A stretch of DNA of 64,000 nucleotides from CALVGQ01 sp031551965 (GCA_031551965.1 JAVBMW010000006.1:62001-126000), one strand, 5' to 3'. Positions 1-9,236 are shown, numbered from the stretch's first letter. Program-made: numbers and translations. The notes: generated by a model from the letters alone, not told the origin.

Positions 1-14
1 CTTGGTTTTGTCAT
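1..14 (-). CDS. Start of a gene running off the left edge
   Basis: Only four codons (M-T-K-P) are inside the window. An ATG on the minus strand at 14-12 is preceded at a normal distance by the ribosome site AGAAGGAG. The gene is divergent from the GH4 phospho-glycosidase and shares its upstream region, which holds two palindromes. A local regulator or a further sugar gene would fit, but the product cannot be determined from this window. Confidence 0.5.
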
Positions 15-129
15 AAATTTCTCCTTCTACATACATCTTTATTTTAGCATAGTTTCAAGAGTTTATAAGATTTCAATCTCATTTTGAAAAGTTTTTTTCA
101 GTTGATCTAACAGAAAACAATATTCTTGG

Positions 130-164
130 TTCGAATTCGAAAAATTATTTTCAAAATTTGAAAA
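130..164. promoter_or_regulatory. Two palindromes in the divergent promoter region
   Basis: A 12-bp perfect palindrome TTCGAATTCGAA lies at 130-141 and a 17-bp inverted repeat TTTTCAAAATTTGAAAA at 148-164. Both are in the space between the off-window minus-strand gene and the GH4 gene. Their position and symmetry suit dimeric repressor or activator sites. The protein that binds them is not known. Confidence 0.4.
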
Positions 165-255
165 GGCCTTGCATTACTCCCTATTAATTTGTCAAACTAA
201 CAGTGTGTTTCAAAATATCACAATATGCTTTATAATTAAAACAGGAGGAAATGAA

Positions 256-1644
256 ATGACTAAAAACCCAATTAAAATTGTCACAATCGGAGGAGGAAGC
301 AGTTATACTCCCGAACTAATGGAAGGGTTCATCAAAAGATATGATGAATGCCCAATCAAAGAAATTTGGTTAGTTGATATTGAAGCAGGAAAAGAAAAAC
401 TTGAAATTGTAGGAGCTATGGCTCAACGTATGTGGGATGCATCAGGTTATGATGTTAAGGTCCATTTAACTTTAAATAGAAGAGAAGCACTGAAGGATGC
501 GGATTTTGTAACTACACAATTTCGTGTAGGATTTTTAAATGCCCGTATCAAAGATGAAAGAATTCCATTTTATTATGGTATGTTGGGACAAGAAACAAAC
601 GGAGCAGGAGGAATGTTTAAAGCTTTCAGAACGATTCCTGTAATCTTAAGCCTAATTGAAGACATGAAAGAGTTATGTCCAAATGCTTGGCTGATCAACT
701 TTACAAATCCAGCTGGAATGATTACTGAAACAGTGATCAAACATGCAGGTTGGAAAAAATGCATTGGACTTTGTAATGTGCCTGTAGGATCACTTCTTTT
801 GGAACCTGCAATCCTTGACAAAACACCAGAAGAGCTTAATTTCTATTTTGCCGGTTTAAATCATTTCCACTGGCATAAAATCTATGATAAACAAGGAAAT
901 AATTTAACTGATGAGTTCAACAAGCTATCCGCAACCAAACAAATTGGTCCTGCCAATATTCATTCAATGCCTTTCTTACAAGATCAATTGAATGTAATGC
1001 ACTTGGTACCTTGTAGTTATCATCGTTATTACTATCTTCAAGATGAAATGTTGAAACACGGCCTTGAAGAATACAATACTGTCGGTTGTCGTGCTCAACA
1101 AGTGAAACAAACCGAAGATGAACTGTTCGAACTATATAAAGATCCAAATCTTGATCATAAACCTGAGCAACTCGCAAGACGTGGTGGTGCTCACTATAGT
1201 GATGCAGCTTGTGAATGCATCAATGCGATCTATAATGATAAACGCTCGATCATGGTTGTAAGCACACAAAATAATGGTGCAATTGAAGATTTACCATATG
1301 ATTGTGCAGTTGAAATTTCCGCAATCATTGGATCAGATGGTGCACATCCAATCAACTGGGGTAAATTTGATTCTGCTGAAAGAGGTTGGGTTCAAGTTAT
1401 GAAAGCCATGGAAGAATGTGTCATTAAAGCTGCGATCACTGGTGATTATGGATTGGCTTTACAGGCATTCATTCTAAACCCTCAAATTAGGGGTGGACAA
1501 GTCGCACAGGATTGTTTAAATGAACTACTAATCGCTCACAAAAACCACTTACCTCAATTCGCTTCTAAAATCAAAGAGTTAGAAGAAGCAGGTGTTGTGG
1601 TTCATGATGAAGTAGTACTAGATCTAATTCAAAAAGGTTTGTAG
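256..1644 (+). CDS. GH4 6-phospho-glycosidase (LicH/CelF-like)
   Basis: A 462-residue family 4 glycoside hydrolase, normal in length. This family hydrolyses 6-phospho-glycosides delivered by PTS uptake, using NAD+ and a divalent metal, in the cytosol. The N-terminus has the dinucleotide-binding glycine motif IGGGSSYTPE. The metal-ligand regions CNVPVG and GLNHFHW are both present. The frame is open upstream to 169, but ATG 256 directly follows AGGAGGAAATGA, so it is the real start. The closest families are the 6-phospho-beta-glucosidases, although alpha-specific members look similar. It stands alone, without PTS genes beside it, and ends at a strong shared terminator. Confidence 0.88.
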   Translation: MTKNPIKIVTIGGGSSYTPELMEGFIKRYDECPIKEIWLVDIEAGKEKLEIVGAMAQRMWDASGYDVKVHLTLNRREALKDADFVTTQFRVGFLNARIKDERIPFYYGMLGQETNGAGGMFKAFRTIPVILSLIEDMKELCPNAWLINFTNPAGMITETVIKHAGWKKCIGLCNVPVGSLLLEPAILDKTPEELNFYFAGLNHFHWHKIYDKQGNNLTDEFNKLSATKQIGPANIHSMPFLQDQLNVMHLVPCSYHRYYYLQDEMLKHGLEEYNTVGCRAQQVKQTEDELFELYKDPNLDHKPEQLARRGGAHYSDAACECINAIYNDKRSIMVVSTQNNGAIEDLPYDCAVEISAIIGSDGAHPINWGKFDSAERGWVQVMKAMEECVIKAAITGDYGLALQAFILNPQIRGGQVAQDCLNELLIAHKNHLPQFASKIKELEEAGVVVHDEVVLDLIQKGL

Positions 1645-1651
1645 AAAAAAT

Positions 1652-1685
1652 AAATCGTTGATTTCCAATAGGATTTCAACGATTT
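1652..1685. terminator. Bidirectional terminator
   Basis: A perfect 10-bp stem (AAATCGTTGA / TCAACGATTT) with a 14-nt loop, flanked by A-rich and T-rich tracts on the two sides. It lies between the converging GH4 and DUF4261 genes and can serve both. Confidence 0.8.
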
Positions 1686-1689
1686 TTTA

Positions 1690-2550
1690 TTATTTTGGAT
1701 TTCTGTTTCCTGATGCATACTTTCCGGTTTCAATATCCAGAACAGGTCTTTGAGGCCCTATCAAAGAATGTTCATAGCGACAAATCCACGGTTCATCATT
1801 TATACCATCAATAGTATCATCTGATTTGATTGGAACATCATTTTCAAGCTGATAAATAGCAACATTGTATCCATGATTGATCAAATTGTCTGGTTCTAAA
1901 TCATGATAATGATATTGGACATCTGGTATCCCTAGCACATGTAGTCCTAAAGTATCGATAACCATATCATTGGTACCTTCTATTTTAAAGAAACGAGCAT
2001 TGACCCCAAACCACATAAAACGTGTGCATCCTTCATAAGGATTACTTCTTGCCTTTTCAGCAGTTAAAAGTTTTCCGCTTGCATCACTATAAACAGCAAC
2101 ACATTCCGGAAATAACTCTAGAGCAACATCCAACCAATCTGCAAGAATATCAGCTCGCTCTTTGGCTGGAAGTCCCATTGCCATGAAATCACCTATCATA
2201 ATTTGATATGGGCAAGAATCCAATAGTTCTATTCCATCAGGGCAATCCCAAAACTGTGTTCTTGCGATTTCATCTCCATGCGGTTTTAATACCTTATCAC
2301 ACTCTGTGATCATAATTTGTGATGGTACTTGTTGACCTTCACTATAAGTAACTTTGTGATTCAATAAGGCAAAAATTTTCATTTTCTTGTCATCTGACAC
2401 AACATCGATATCTTTGAAGCGTTCAGTCAATAATTTGTTTATTTTCTCTGAAGAAGGCATTTCGACTTTCTCTTTAAACAATAACCAAATCATAGACATT
2501 CCAAGATACTTCATTTCTTGCGATAATTCTTCATTAGCTTTATCTGACAT
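1690..2550 (-). CDS. DUF4261 domain protein
   Basis: A 286-residue soluble protein of unknown function. The C-terminal half matches the DUF4261 pattern: a residue block around AVYSDASGK, then NARFFKI, VIDTLGLHVLGIPDVQYHYHD, and a terminal PWICRYEHSLIGPQRPVLDI-type stretch. There is no signal peptide or membrane segment. The frame is open to 2595, but that would overlap rpiB; ATG 2550 has the ribosome site GGGAGAAAT just upstream. It follows rpiB by 22 bp and is probably co-transcribed. The linkage to rpiB gives no clear functional clue. Confidence 0.75.
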   Translation of the reverse strand: MSDKANEELSQEMKYLGMSMIWLLFKEKVEMPSSEKINKLLTERFKDIDVVSDDKKMKIFALLNHKVTYSEGQQVPSQIMITECDKVLKPHGDEIARTQFWDCPDGIELLDSCPYQIMIGDFMAMGLPAKERADILADWLDVALELFPECVAVYSDASGKLLTAEKARSNPYEGCTRFMWFGVNARFFKIEGTNDMVIDTLGLHVLGIPDVQYHYHDLEPDNLINHGYNVAIYQLENDVPIKSDDTIDGINDEPWICRYEHSLIGPQRPVLDIETGKYASGNRNPK

Positions 2551-2572
2551 CGTAATTTCTCCCTGTCTATTA

Positions 2573-3022
2573 TTAATTATTATTTCTTTTCTCAATATCC
2601 ATGATCATGTCAACTCGTGTTTGATGGCGACCACCTTGAAACTGGGCATCCAGCCAACTATCGACAATCATTTTTGCCATTTCGACACCGATTACACGTG
2701 CCCCAAAAGACAACATGTTGGTATTGTTGTGTTCTCTTGAAAGCTTTGCTGAATAGGGTTCACTGCATACTACACAACGAATTCCATTCACTTTATTGGC
2801 AGCTAAACTGATTCCAACTCCCGTTCCACAAATAACGATTCCTAAGTCAACTTCGTTAGCCATTACCGCATTCGCCACTGCTTCACCGGTAATGGGATAG
2901 TTAAAGCTGGTATGCTCATCTGTCCCATAATTAACAATTTCAAATCCTCTATTTTCTAAATGAGCTATGATCTCATTTTTCATTTCTACAGCAACATGAT
3001 CATTCCCAATACCTATTTTCAT
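2573..3022 (-). CDS. rpiB: Ribose-5-phosphate isomerase B / LacAB-type sugar isomerase
   Basis: A 149-residue RpiB/LacA/LacB family protein, full length. RpiB interconverts ribose 5-phosphate and ribulose 5-phosphate in the pentose phosphate pathway; some relatives isomerise allose or galactose 6-phosphates. Visible motifs are GNDHVAVEMK at the N-terminus, the active-site segment GIVICGTGVGISLAANK with its catalytic Cys, and the phosphate-binding HNNTNMLSFGARV. The gene is divergent from a HAD phosphatase and leads the DUF4261 gene. With no LacA partner nearby, RpiB is the better call. Confidence 0.9.
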   Translation of the reverse strand: MKIGIGNDHVAVEMKNEIIAHLENRGFEIVNYGTDEHTSFNYPITGEAVANAVMANEVDLGIVICGTGVGISLAANKVNGIRCVVCSEPYSAKLSREHNNTNMLSFGARVIGVEMAKMIVDSWLDAQFQGGRHQTRVDMIMDIEKRNNN

Positions 3023-3118
3023 TTAAATCACTCCATTTCTAAGACTATTTTAAACTATTTTGTTATGATAATACACCTTTTTGAATCATTATGTTAAAAT
3101 TACTGGTGAGGTGCACTT

Positions 3119-3916
3119 ATGATAAAAGCAATCGCATGTGATGTAGATGGAACATTTTTAAGAAATGATATGACTTATAATGTTGAACTATATAAAGAAA
3201 TTTTAGATTTACTAGATAAAACTGGTGTCAAGCTTGTTTTTGCGACTGGAAATCAATACAATCAAGTCCAGCGTTATTTCGATAACTCTTTTCACTGTGC
3301 CGCAGAAAACGGAACGATTTTATTTTTAGACGGCAAACAATTTTCAGTTGATTGTTTAGATAAAGAAACAGTCACCAAAATTCTTGATATCACAAATAAA
3401 CACACTGGATTCGCTACTCTATTATGTGGTACAAAATCAACTTACTTAGAGCATGTCAATGATGCAGTTTATGCAACTTTGAAAACTGGTTTTATGGATA
3501 TTGAAATCGTTGATGATTTAAGAAAAATCGAAGACGATATCGTAAAAGTTACCTTATTTTTTGATGAAGGATTTAATTATGAAACTATCAATGCGATGTT
3601 TTATGAGCTGAAATGTTTCTGTAGTCCAACTACTTCCGGTTTTGGTTATGTAGATATTATGAAAAATGGATGTAATAAAGCGACTGGACTTGCAAAATTC
3701 AATGAATTATTCAATATAACATTTGATGATTGGATTGCATTTGGTGATAGTAATAATGATCTTCAAATGTTCAAGGCAATCAACAATAACTATGCAATGA
3801 AAAACGCAACCAACACCCTAAAAGATGAAGCAACTCATATTTTGGATCTCACTAATGATGAAGATGGCGCTTTGAAAAAAATTAAAGAATTATTAAAAAA
3901 TGAAGCAAATCTCTAA
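3119..3916 (+). CDS. Cof-type HAD sugar/phosphate phosphatase
   Basis: A 265-residue HAD superfamily hydrolase of the Cof/YidA type. The nucleophile motif is DVDGTF near residue 9, the second motif is FATGNQ, and the C-terminal acidic motif is FGDSNNDLQMF. The family dephosphorylates small sugar phosphates or cofactors in the cytosol with Mg2+. A ribosome site (GGTGAGGTG) sits just before ATG 3119. The neighbourhood of rpiB and sugar hydrolases is compatible with a sugar phosphate substrate, but substrates in this family cannot be read from sequence. Confidence 0.88.
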   Translation: MIKAIACDVDGTFLRNDMTYNVELYKEILDLLDKTGVKLVFATGNQYNQVQRYFDNSFHCAAENGTILFLDGKQFSVDCLDKETVTKILDITNKHTGFATLLCGTKSTYLEHVNDAVYATLKTGFMDIEIVDDLRKIEDDIVKVTLFFDEGFNYETINAMFYELKCFCSPTTSGFGYVDIMKNGCNKATGLAKFNELFNITFDDWIAFGDSNNDLQMFKAINNNYAMKNATNTLKDEATHILDLTNDEDGALKKIKELLKNEANL

Positions 3917-3931
3917 GACTCGCTTCATTTT
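3897..3931. terminator. Bidirectional terminator overlapping the HAD stop
   Basis: Arms AAAATGAAGC and GCTTCATTTT form a 10-bp stem. The stop codon of the HAD gene lies in the loop, and a T-run follows. It also lies just downstream of the converging CBS-ACT gene. Confidence 0.75.
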
Positions 3932-3935
3932 TTTA

Positions 3936-4574
3936 CTATTTATTATGTACGCTGACTACTTTATATCCTTTGTCGGTTAAAACTTGTTTCATTTTGTCAC
4001 CATTGTTACCATTCGCAAGCACAACTACTTCAATGCGGTCTGGTCTGTGGTAAACAGCTAAATTACTGATACTGATACTTTCATCTGAAAAACATTGACC
4101 AATTTTAGCCAATACACCCGGTTTATCTTCTTCAATTTCAATGACATACCGTTGACCTTCTCTATAGTATCCCATCAAATCAATGAAAGCTTCGAAGATA
4201 TCATTTTGAGTGATGATTCCTACAACTTCATCTTTTTCAACGACTACTAAACAACCGATTGTATGTTTTCTCATCAATACTGCTGCTTCTTCTAATAAAG
4301 CATCAGGAGAAATAGTAATAACATTTTTGATCATTACCGCATCTACTTTGTTTTTAGATAATAAATAATTAAGTTCATGCATTGATAAACTTGTTGCCTT
4401 ACTAGGGGTATGTTCCGCAATGGTTCCCTCAGTTACAAGTCCTACGAGTTTCTTACCTTCAACAATCGGAATACGGTGGAAATCACGATCCTGCATAATA
4501 TCAAGTGCAGCACTGATCGATGTATCCTTGCTGATGCAATAGGGGTCTTTTGTCATCCAATCTTTTACATACAT
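3936..4574 (-). CDS. CBS-pair plus ACT domain protein (AcuB-like)
   Basis: A 212-residue cytosolic sensor protein. Two CBS motifs span about residues 7-58 (KDWMTKDPYCISKD onward) and 78-135 (DAVMIKNVITISPD onward), followed by an ACT-like domain from about 140 (YVIEIEEDKPGVLAKIGQ). CBS pairs bind adenine nucleotides and ACT domains often bind amino acids. It begins 5 bp after livF and is the last gene of the branched-chain amino-acid transport operon. A role in sensing amino acid or energy state is a reasonable inference but not shown. Confidence 0.85.
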   Translation of the reverse strand: MYVKDWMTKDPYCISKDTSISAALDIMQDRDFHRIPIVEGKKLVGLVTEGTIAEHTPSKATSLSMHELNYLLSKNKVDAVMIKNVITISPDALLEEAAVLMRKHTIGCLVVVEKDEVVGIITQNDIFEAFIDLMGYYREGQRYVIEIEEDKPGVLAKIGQCFSDESISISNLAVYHRPDRIEVVVLANGNNGDKMKQVLTDKGYKVVSVHNK

Positions 4575-4579
4575 AATTA

Positions 4580-5281
4580 TTATCCTCCTAAATAGGCTTT
4601 CTTTACTTGTTCACTGTCTGATAACTCTGCACCCGTTCCAGTAAGAACGATCTTACCATTTTCAAGTACATAACCACGATCAGCGATCCCTAATGCCATT
4701 TTAGCATTTTGTTCAACCAAAAGAACAGTAGTTCCTTGATTATTTATCTCTTTTATAATCGAAAAGATATCTTTTACAAGAAGTGGTGATAATCCCATAC
4801 TTGGTTCATCCAACAAAAGCAGCTTAGGTCTAGCCATTAAAGCTCTTGCCATTGCCAACATTTGTTGTTCCCCACCAGATAGTGTCCCCGCCAATTGTTT
4901 CTTTCTTTCTTCTAAGCGTGGAAATTTTTTAAACATTTCTTCAATATCTTGATTCACTTCTTTATCTTTACGAAGATAAGCTCCCATCAGTAAGTTTTCA
5001 TAAACACTCATATCAGGAAATATTCGCCTTCCCTCTGGTACTTGAGTAATTCCTGAAAGTACAATATCCTTGGCATTTTTCTTTGAGAAGAATTGACTTT
5101 CAAATTCAATTGATCCAGATGTTTGTTTGATTAGCCCACTGATCGTATGAAGAAGTGTTGTCTTTCCTGCACCATTCGCTCCAATTAGAGATACGATTTC
5201 ACCCTTGTTTACTTCAAGACTTACATCTTTTAAAGCATGGATGACACCATAATGTACATTTAGTTGTTCAATTTTCAACAT
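4580..5281 (-). CDS. livF: Branched-chain amino-acid ABC transporter ATPase LivF
   Basis: A 233-residue ABC ATPase. Walker A GANGAGKTT is near residue 36, the signature LSGGEQQ is mid-protein, Walker B LLLLDEPSMGL follows, and the H-loop region is VLLVEQN. Its length and the short insert-free fold match LivF, the second ATPase of the high-affinity Leu/Ile/Val importer. The start codon shares its last base with the livG stop region, which indicates translational coupling, and GGAGGACA precedes it. Confidence 0.93.
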   Translation of the reverse strand: MLKIEQLNVHYGVIHALKDVSLEVNKGEIVSLIGANGAGKTTLLHTISGLIKQTSGSIEFESQFFSKKNAKDIVLSGITQVPEGRRIFPDMSVYENLLMGAYLRKDKEVNQDIEEMFKKFPRLEERKKQLAGTLSGGEQQMLAMARALMARPKLLLLDEPSMGLSPLLVKDIFSIIKEINNQGTTVLLVEQNAKMALGIADRGYVLENGKIVLTGTGAELSDSEQVKKAYLGG

Positions 5282-6057
5282 TAGATGTCCTCCCCAAGAT
5301 AAGCTTCAATCACTCGCTTATTATTTTTAATTTCAACTGGTGTTCCTTTTGCGATAAGTTTACCATAATCAAGCACAAATATTTTTTCGCAAATCGACAT
5401 TACTAGTGACATATCATGTTCTATCAATACGATCGTAAGATTATATTCTTCTTTAATTTGATGGATCAATTTTGTTAAGTCGGCAGTTTCTTGAGGATTC
5501 ATCCCAGCAGCTGGTTCATCCAAAAATAATAATTTGGGATTCGTTGCCAAAGCACGAGCGATCTCAAGCTTACGTTGTTCCCCATAAGGTAAGTTTTTAG
5601 CAAGCTCATCTTTTTTACTCTCAAGTCCAACAACCTTCAACAATTCAACTGCTTTATCTTCAATAATCTTTTCTTCACGATAAAAAGAAGGAAGTCTTAA
5701 AATCGCAGCGATGGATCCATACTTAATATTCTTGTGCATTGCGATTTTTACATTATCGCTTACACTTAAGTTTTTAAATAGACGTATGTTTTGAAAGGTT
5801 CTAGCGATGCCTTGTTTAGTAATGATATATGGTTTCATACCACCAATATTTTTCATTTGACCATCGATTTCTAGTTCGATCGTTCCTTCACTTGGTTCGT
5901 AAACTCCTGTGATCAAGTTGAAAAATGTCGTTTTTCCAGCACCATTAGGCCCGATAAGTCCAACTAATTGGTTTTCCTCAATTTCAAGATTCACATTGGA
6001 TACTGCAGTTAATCCACCAAAGCTCTTTGATAAAGAGGTAACTTTTAAAATACTCAT
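5281..6057 (-). CDS. livG: Branched-chain amino-acid ABC transporter ATPase LivG
   Basis: A 258-residue ABC ATPase with Walker A GPNGAGKTT near residue 36, a degenerate signature (LPYGEQRKLEIARAL), Walker B LLFLDEPAAGMNP and H-loop IVLIEHDM. The signature form and the insert before it are typical of LivG. Its start lies 4 bp inside livM, and AGAAGGAGG precedes the ATG. Confidence 0.93.
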   Translation of the reverse strand: MSILKVTSLSKSFGGLTAVSNVNLEIEENQLVGLIGPNGAGKTTFFNLITGVYEPSEGTIELEIDGQMKNIGGMKPYIITKQGIARTFQNIRLFKNLSVSDNVKIAMHKNIKYGSIAAILRLPSFYREEKIIEDKAVELLKVVGLESKKDELAKNLPYGEQRKLEIARALATNPKLLFLDEPAAGMNPQETADLTKLIHQIKEEYNLTIVLIEHDMSLVMSICEKIFVLDYGKLIAKGTPVEIKNNKRVIEAYLGEDI

Positions 6058-7016
6058 GCCTGTTCCTCCTTCTTTCTTGAAAAGCGATTCAATAATTTAG
6101 AGAATGTAAATTCCTTAGTTCCAAGTAATCCTGTTGGTTTAAAAATCATGATACAAACTAATGCTAATCCATAAATGATTGTACGTACAGATGAAAATTG
6201 TTGTAGGAAAACATTTATGAAACTAATTACTGCAGATGAAATAAAGGAACCTGTAATGCTTCCCATTCCTCCGAAAACAACTAATACCAAAATATCGATC
6301 GATTTATTGAATGTAAACATGTCAGGTTTAATTACATAGAATGAAGCGGCATAAAGAGCTCCTGCAACACTGGCAATCATTGCCCCCAATACAAAAGCTG
6401 TTATTTTATACTTTGTCGTATTGATCCCCATGGATTCTGAAGCGATCTCATCTTCACGAATCGAAATACAGGCACGTCCTGGAGCACTTCTACCGAAGTT
6501 AACTATAATAATTGTACAAATCACAACCGCTAGGTAAATGAATTGCCAATCAATTATTTTGGGAAGCACCATACCGGCTGCACCATTTGTAATTTTCATA
6601 TTTAAAATGATGATTCGAATAATTTCACCAAATCCAAGTGTTGCGATCGCTAAGTAATCTCCCTTTAAACGAAGAGTTGGTATTGCTACGATCAAAGCAA
6701 TCAAAGCACTCAGTACGAGTCCTAATAATATTCCAAGGGCTAACCCTGGTAGTCCCTGTGCGAAGTTTTTAAGCACAACGCCTGTTGCATAAGCACCGAT
6801 GATCATAAATCCAGCGTGACCTAGTGAGAATTGACCAGTAACTCCAATAATCAAATTCAAACTTATCGCTAAAATGATATTGATTCCGATTGTCATTATT
6901 ACTGTTTGATAAACATTATTTAAGATCCCTAAAGAAATCAAAACACTAATAATTAGATATCCACCTAAAATCAAACCTAACCAACAAGCATTTATTTTAT
7001 TAAAATATTGTTTCAT
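6054..7016 (-). CDS. livM: Branched-chain amino-acid ABC permease LivM
   Basis: A 320-residue integral membrane permease with about ten hydrophobic segments. It carries the family hallmarks GQFSLGHAGFMIIGAY and the cytosolic loop SIREDEIASESMGIN, which contacts the ATPase. It pairs with LivH to form the membrane channel of the Leu/Ile/Val importer. It starts 3 bp after livH ends and overlaps livG by 4 bp, so all four are in one transcript. Confidence 0.93.
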   Translation of the reverse strand: MKQYFNKINACWLGLILGGYLIISVLISLGILNNVYQTVIMTIGINIILAISLNLIIGVTGQFSLGHAGFMIIGAYATGVVLKNFAQGLPGLALGILLGLVLSALIALIVAIPTLRLKGDYLAIATLGFGEIIRIIILNMKITNGAAGMVLPKIIDWQFIYLAVVICTIIIVNFGRSAPGRACISIREDEIASESMGINTTKYKITAFVLGAMIASVAGALYAASFYVIKPDMFTFNKSIDILVLVVFGGMGSITGSFISSAVISFINVFLQQFSSVRTIIYGLALVCIMIFKPTGLLGTKEFTFSKLLNRFSRKKEEQA

Positions 7017-7019
7017 GGC

Positions 7020-7898
7020 TTATACCTTTTCCTTTACATTTTTACCAAGAAGCCCTGCAGGCTTAATGACTAAAATCAAAATTAAAATGATATAAACTAC
7101 TGCATCTTTGTATAATGATGACCAATATCCACTAACTAGAGTTTCAACGATTCCAATGAAGAAACCACCAAACATAGCCCCTGGAATAATTCCTATACCG
7201 CCAAATACTGCTGCAATAAACGCTTTTACCCCTGGTAACATTCCCATTAATGGATTGATCGAACCATAATAAATTCCAACTAAAACTCCTGCTGCCCCAG
7301 CGAGTGCTGAACCGATCGCAAAGGTCATTGAAATCGTCATATCAACATTGATCCCCATTAATCTTGCAGCATCTGTATCCACCGATACTGCACGCATCGC
7401 TCTACCGGTTTTTGTTTTCATAACGATAAATTGAAGTAACAACATAAGTAATATTGTCGTAATAAAAATAATGATTTGCTGAAATGAAATTCTGATATTC
7501 CCCAGCATAAAAACATTTGTAGGCAATACTGCTGGAAACATCTTTACTCCTGTTCCCATTACTTTTTGAGTACTTGCTTCTATAAAATAACTTACTCCGA
7601 TCGCTGTGATAAGTGCTGTGATCCTTGTCGCATGACGAAGTGGTTTATAGGCGATTCTCTCGATAACGACTCCAATAATTGCACAACTCAGCATCGAAAT
7701 AATCAAAGCCATAAAGAAATTCATTTTAAGTTGCGCTGTCAAAATAAATCCAATATAAGCACCCAACATATACACATCACCATGAGCGAAATTAATAAGC
7801 TTGATAATTCCATAAACCATCGTATAGCCCAATGCAATAAGTGCATAGATGCTCCCCAATGATAAACCATTAATTAACTGTTGAAAAAATTGATCCAT
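7020..7898 (-). CDS. livH: Branched-chain amino-acid ABC permease LivH
   Basis: A 292-residue permease with about eight membrane segments. Motifs include NGLSLGSIYALIALGYTMVYG at the N-terminus, INFAHGDVYMLGAY, and AVSVDTDAARLMGIN, the ATPase-contact loop. It is the partner of LivM. It lies 76 bp downstream of the binding-protein gene, behind a stem-loop that may lower transcription of the membrane and ATPase genes relative to livJ. Confidence 0.93.
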   Translation of the reverse strand: MDQFFQQLINGLSLGSIYALIALGYTMVYGIIKLINFAHGDVYMLGAYIGFILTAQLKMNFFMALIISMLSCAIIGVVIERIAYKPLRHATRITALITAIGVSYFIEASTQKVMGTGVKMFPAVLPTNVFMLGNIRISFQQIIIFITTILLMLLLQFIVMKTKTGRAMRAVSVDTDAARLMGINVDMTISMTFAIGSALAGAAGVLVGIYYGSINPLMGMLPGVKAFIAAVFGGIGIIPGAMFGGFFIGIVETLVSGYWSSLYKDAVVYIILILILVIKPAGLLGKNVKEKV

Positions 7899-7928
7899 AT
7901 TCTGATCTCCCCCTAAAAATTGGAAAAT

Positions 7929-7951
7929 AGGAGAAAGAAATTCTCTCTCCT
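7929..7951 (-). terminator. Stem-loop between livJ and livH
   Basis: Arms AGGAGA (7929-7934) and TCTCCT (7946-7951), flanked by A/T tracts, form a hairpin in the livJ-livH space. It could be a leaky terminator or a stability element; either would give more binding protein than permease. The T-run on the minus strand is interrupted, so full termination is unlikely. Confidence 0.5.
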
Positions 7952-7974
7952 AATTTTTCTATTCTATTTAATCA

Positions 7975-9153
7975 TTAATCCATTTTAGGACTTACAGAAA
8001 TAGCATCAGATTGAACACCATCAACTAGTTTAACAACTAGTACTGATTTAATAGGCGTATGAGCTTCATTGAATGAGAATGAACCAGTTACACCACTAAA
8101 TTGAACATTTGCTAAAGCTTGTTGAATTTTAGTTGCATCATTTGAACCAGCAGCTTCAACAGCTTGAATTAGTAAGTTTGTAGCGTCATAAGCAAGTGCT
8201 GAGAACATATTAGGTTCTGTGTTATATTCTGCTTTGTAAGCATCAATAAATGCTTGTAATTCAGCAGAAGCGCCAACAGTTGTATAAGCCGTTGTAAAGT
8301 AAACATCATTTAGATTTGCAGCACCTGCAAGATCAATGAATGTTGTTGAATCAAATCCATCAGGTCCAACGATTGTAACATCGATACCTAATTCTTTAGC
8401 TTGTTTAATAATTAAACCAGCTTCATTGTAATAACCTGGAATATATAATAAGTCAAAATCAAGGCCTTTTAATTTAGTTAATACAGATGTAAAATCAGTA
8501 TCCTTATCTTGATAACTTTCTTTCGCTACGATCGTACCGCCTAATTTTGTGAATTGATCTTCAAATGCTTTCATCAATCCTTTTGCATAATCACTAGAAC
8601 TATCGCCGTAGATAACCGCTTTTGATTTTCCTAATGTATCAACACTGAATTGTGCCATTGCTGCACCTTGATAAGAATCTTCGAAGCATACGCGGAATAC
8701 ATGATCATAAACCGCACTATTTGAGTCATCTGGATTTGTAAGTGTTACATTGTTTGCCGTTGCTGAAGGTGATATAACTGATACTTTAGCATCATTCAAG
8801 ATTTGATATGTAGCTGCACTTGCACCAGATGTTGCTGGTCCAACTACACCGACTACTTTATCCGCAACTAATTGTGCAGCAAGTGTAACTGCTTCAGTTG
8901 CATCTGAACGGTTATCATAAACTGCTGCCACATATTTTTCATTTCCCGCTTTTTCATTAGCTTGTTTAATAGCTAATTTAGAGCCATTAAGTTCTGCATT
9001 TCCATAATCCGCAACACCACCAGTTAATTCATAATGAAGTCCAACTTTATAGGAATCACTCTGGCCTTTGTCTGCAGAATTCGAACAGGCCATCATATTG
9101 AAAGCCATCATCGTGGTCACTGCAGCAACCACTACTTTTCTCATTGTTTTCAT
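7975..9153 (-). CDS. livJ: Branched-chain amino-acid binding lipoprotein
   Basis: A 392-residue periplasmic-binding-protein-type lipoprotein, the extracellular receptor of the LivHMGF importer. A lysine/arginine-bearing N-terminus, a hydrophobic stretch and a lipobox ending in Cys23 (FNMMAC) give membrane anchoring by lipidation. The mature part has the type I fold pattern (VGLHYELTGGVADYGNAEL, then VVGVVGPATSGASAA). It is the first gene of the operon, with a near-consensus promoter 55-85 bp upstream. Specificity for branched-chain residues is inferred from operon type. Confidence 0.92.
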   Translation of the reverse strand: MKTMRKVVVAAVTTMMAFNMMACSNSADKGQSDSYKVGLHYELTGGVADYGNAELNGSKLAIKQANEKAGNEKYVAAVYDNRSDATEAVTLAAQLVADKVVGVVGPATSGASAATYQILNDAKVSVISPSATANNVTLTNPDDSNSAVYDHVFRVCFEDSYQGAAMAQFSVDTLGKSKAVIYGDSSSDYAKGLMKAFEDQFTKLGGTIVAKESYQDKDTDFTSVLTKLKGLDFDLLYIPGYYNEAGLIIKQAKELGIDVTIVGPDGFDSTTFIDLAGAANLNDVYFTTAYTTVGASAELQAFIDAYKAEYNTEPNMFSALAYDATNLLIQAVEAAGSNDATKIQQALANVQFSGVTGSFSFNEAHTPIKSVLVVKLVDGVQSDAISVSPKMD

Positions 9154-9207
9154 AATCTTTCTCCCTTGATTTTAATAGTAAAAGCACTATATTTTTATAG
9201 TGTCTTT

Positions 9208-9236
9208 ATTATAACTAAAAACTTTCACAATTTCAA
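9208..9236 (-). promoter_or_regulatory. SigA-type promoter of the liv operon
   Basis: On the minus strand, TTGAAA (9236-9231) and TATAAT (9213-9208) are separated by exactly 17 bp. Downstream in the leader, CACTATA/TATAGTG (9185-9202) can form a small hairpin before the livJ ribosome site. Confidence 0.75.

Noticed and set aside
573..1177. Open frames antisense to the GH4 gene
   Set aside because: No ribosome sites and no family-like sequence; the sense frame is a full conserved enzyme.
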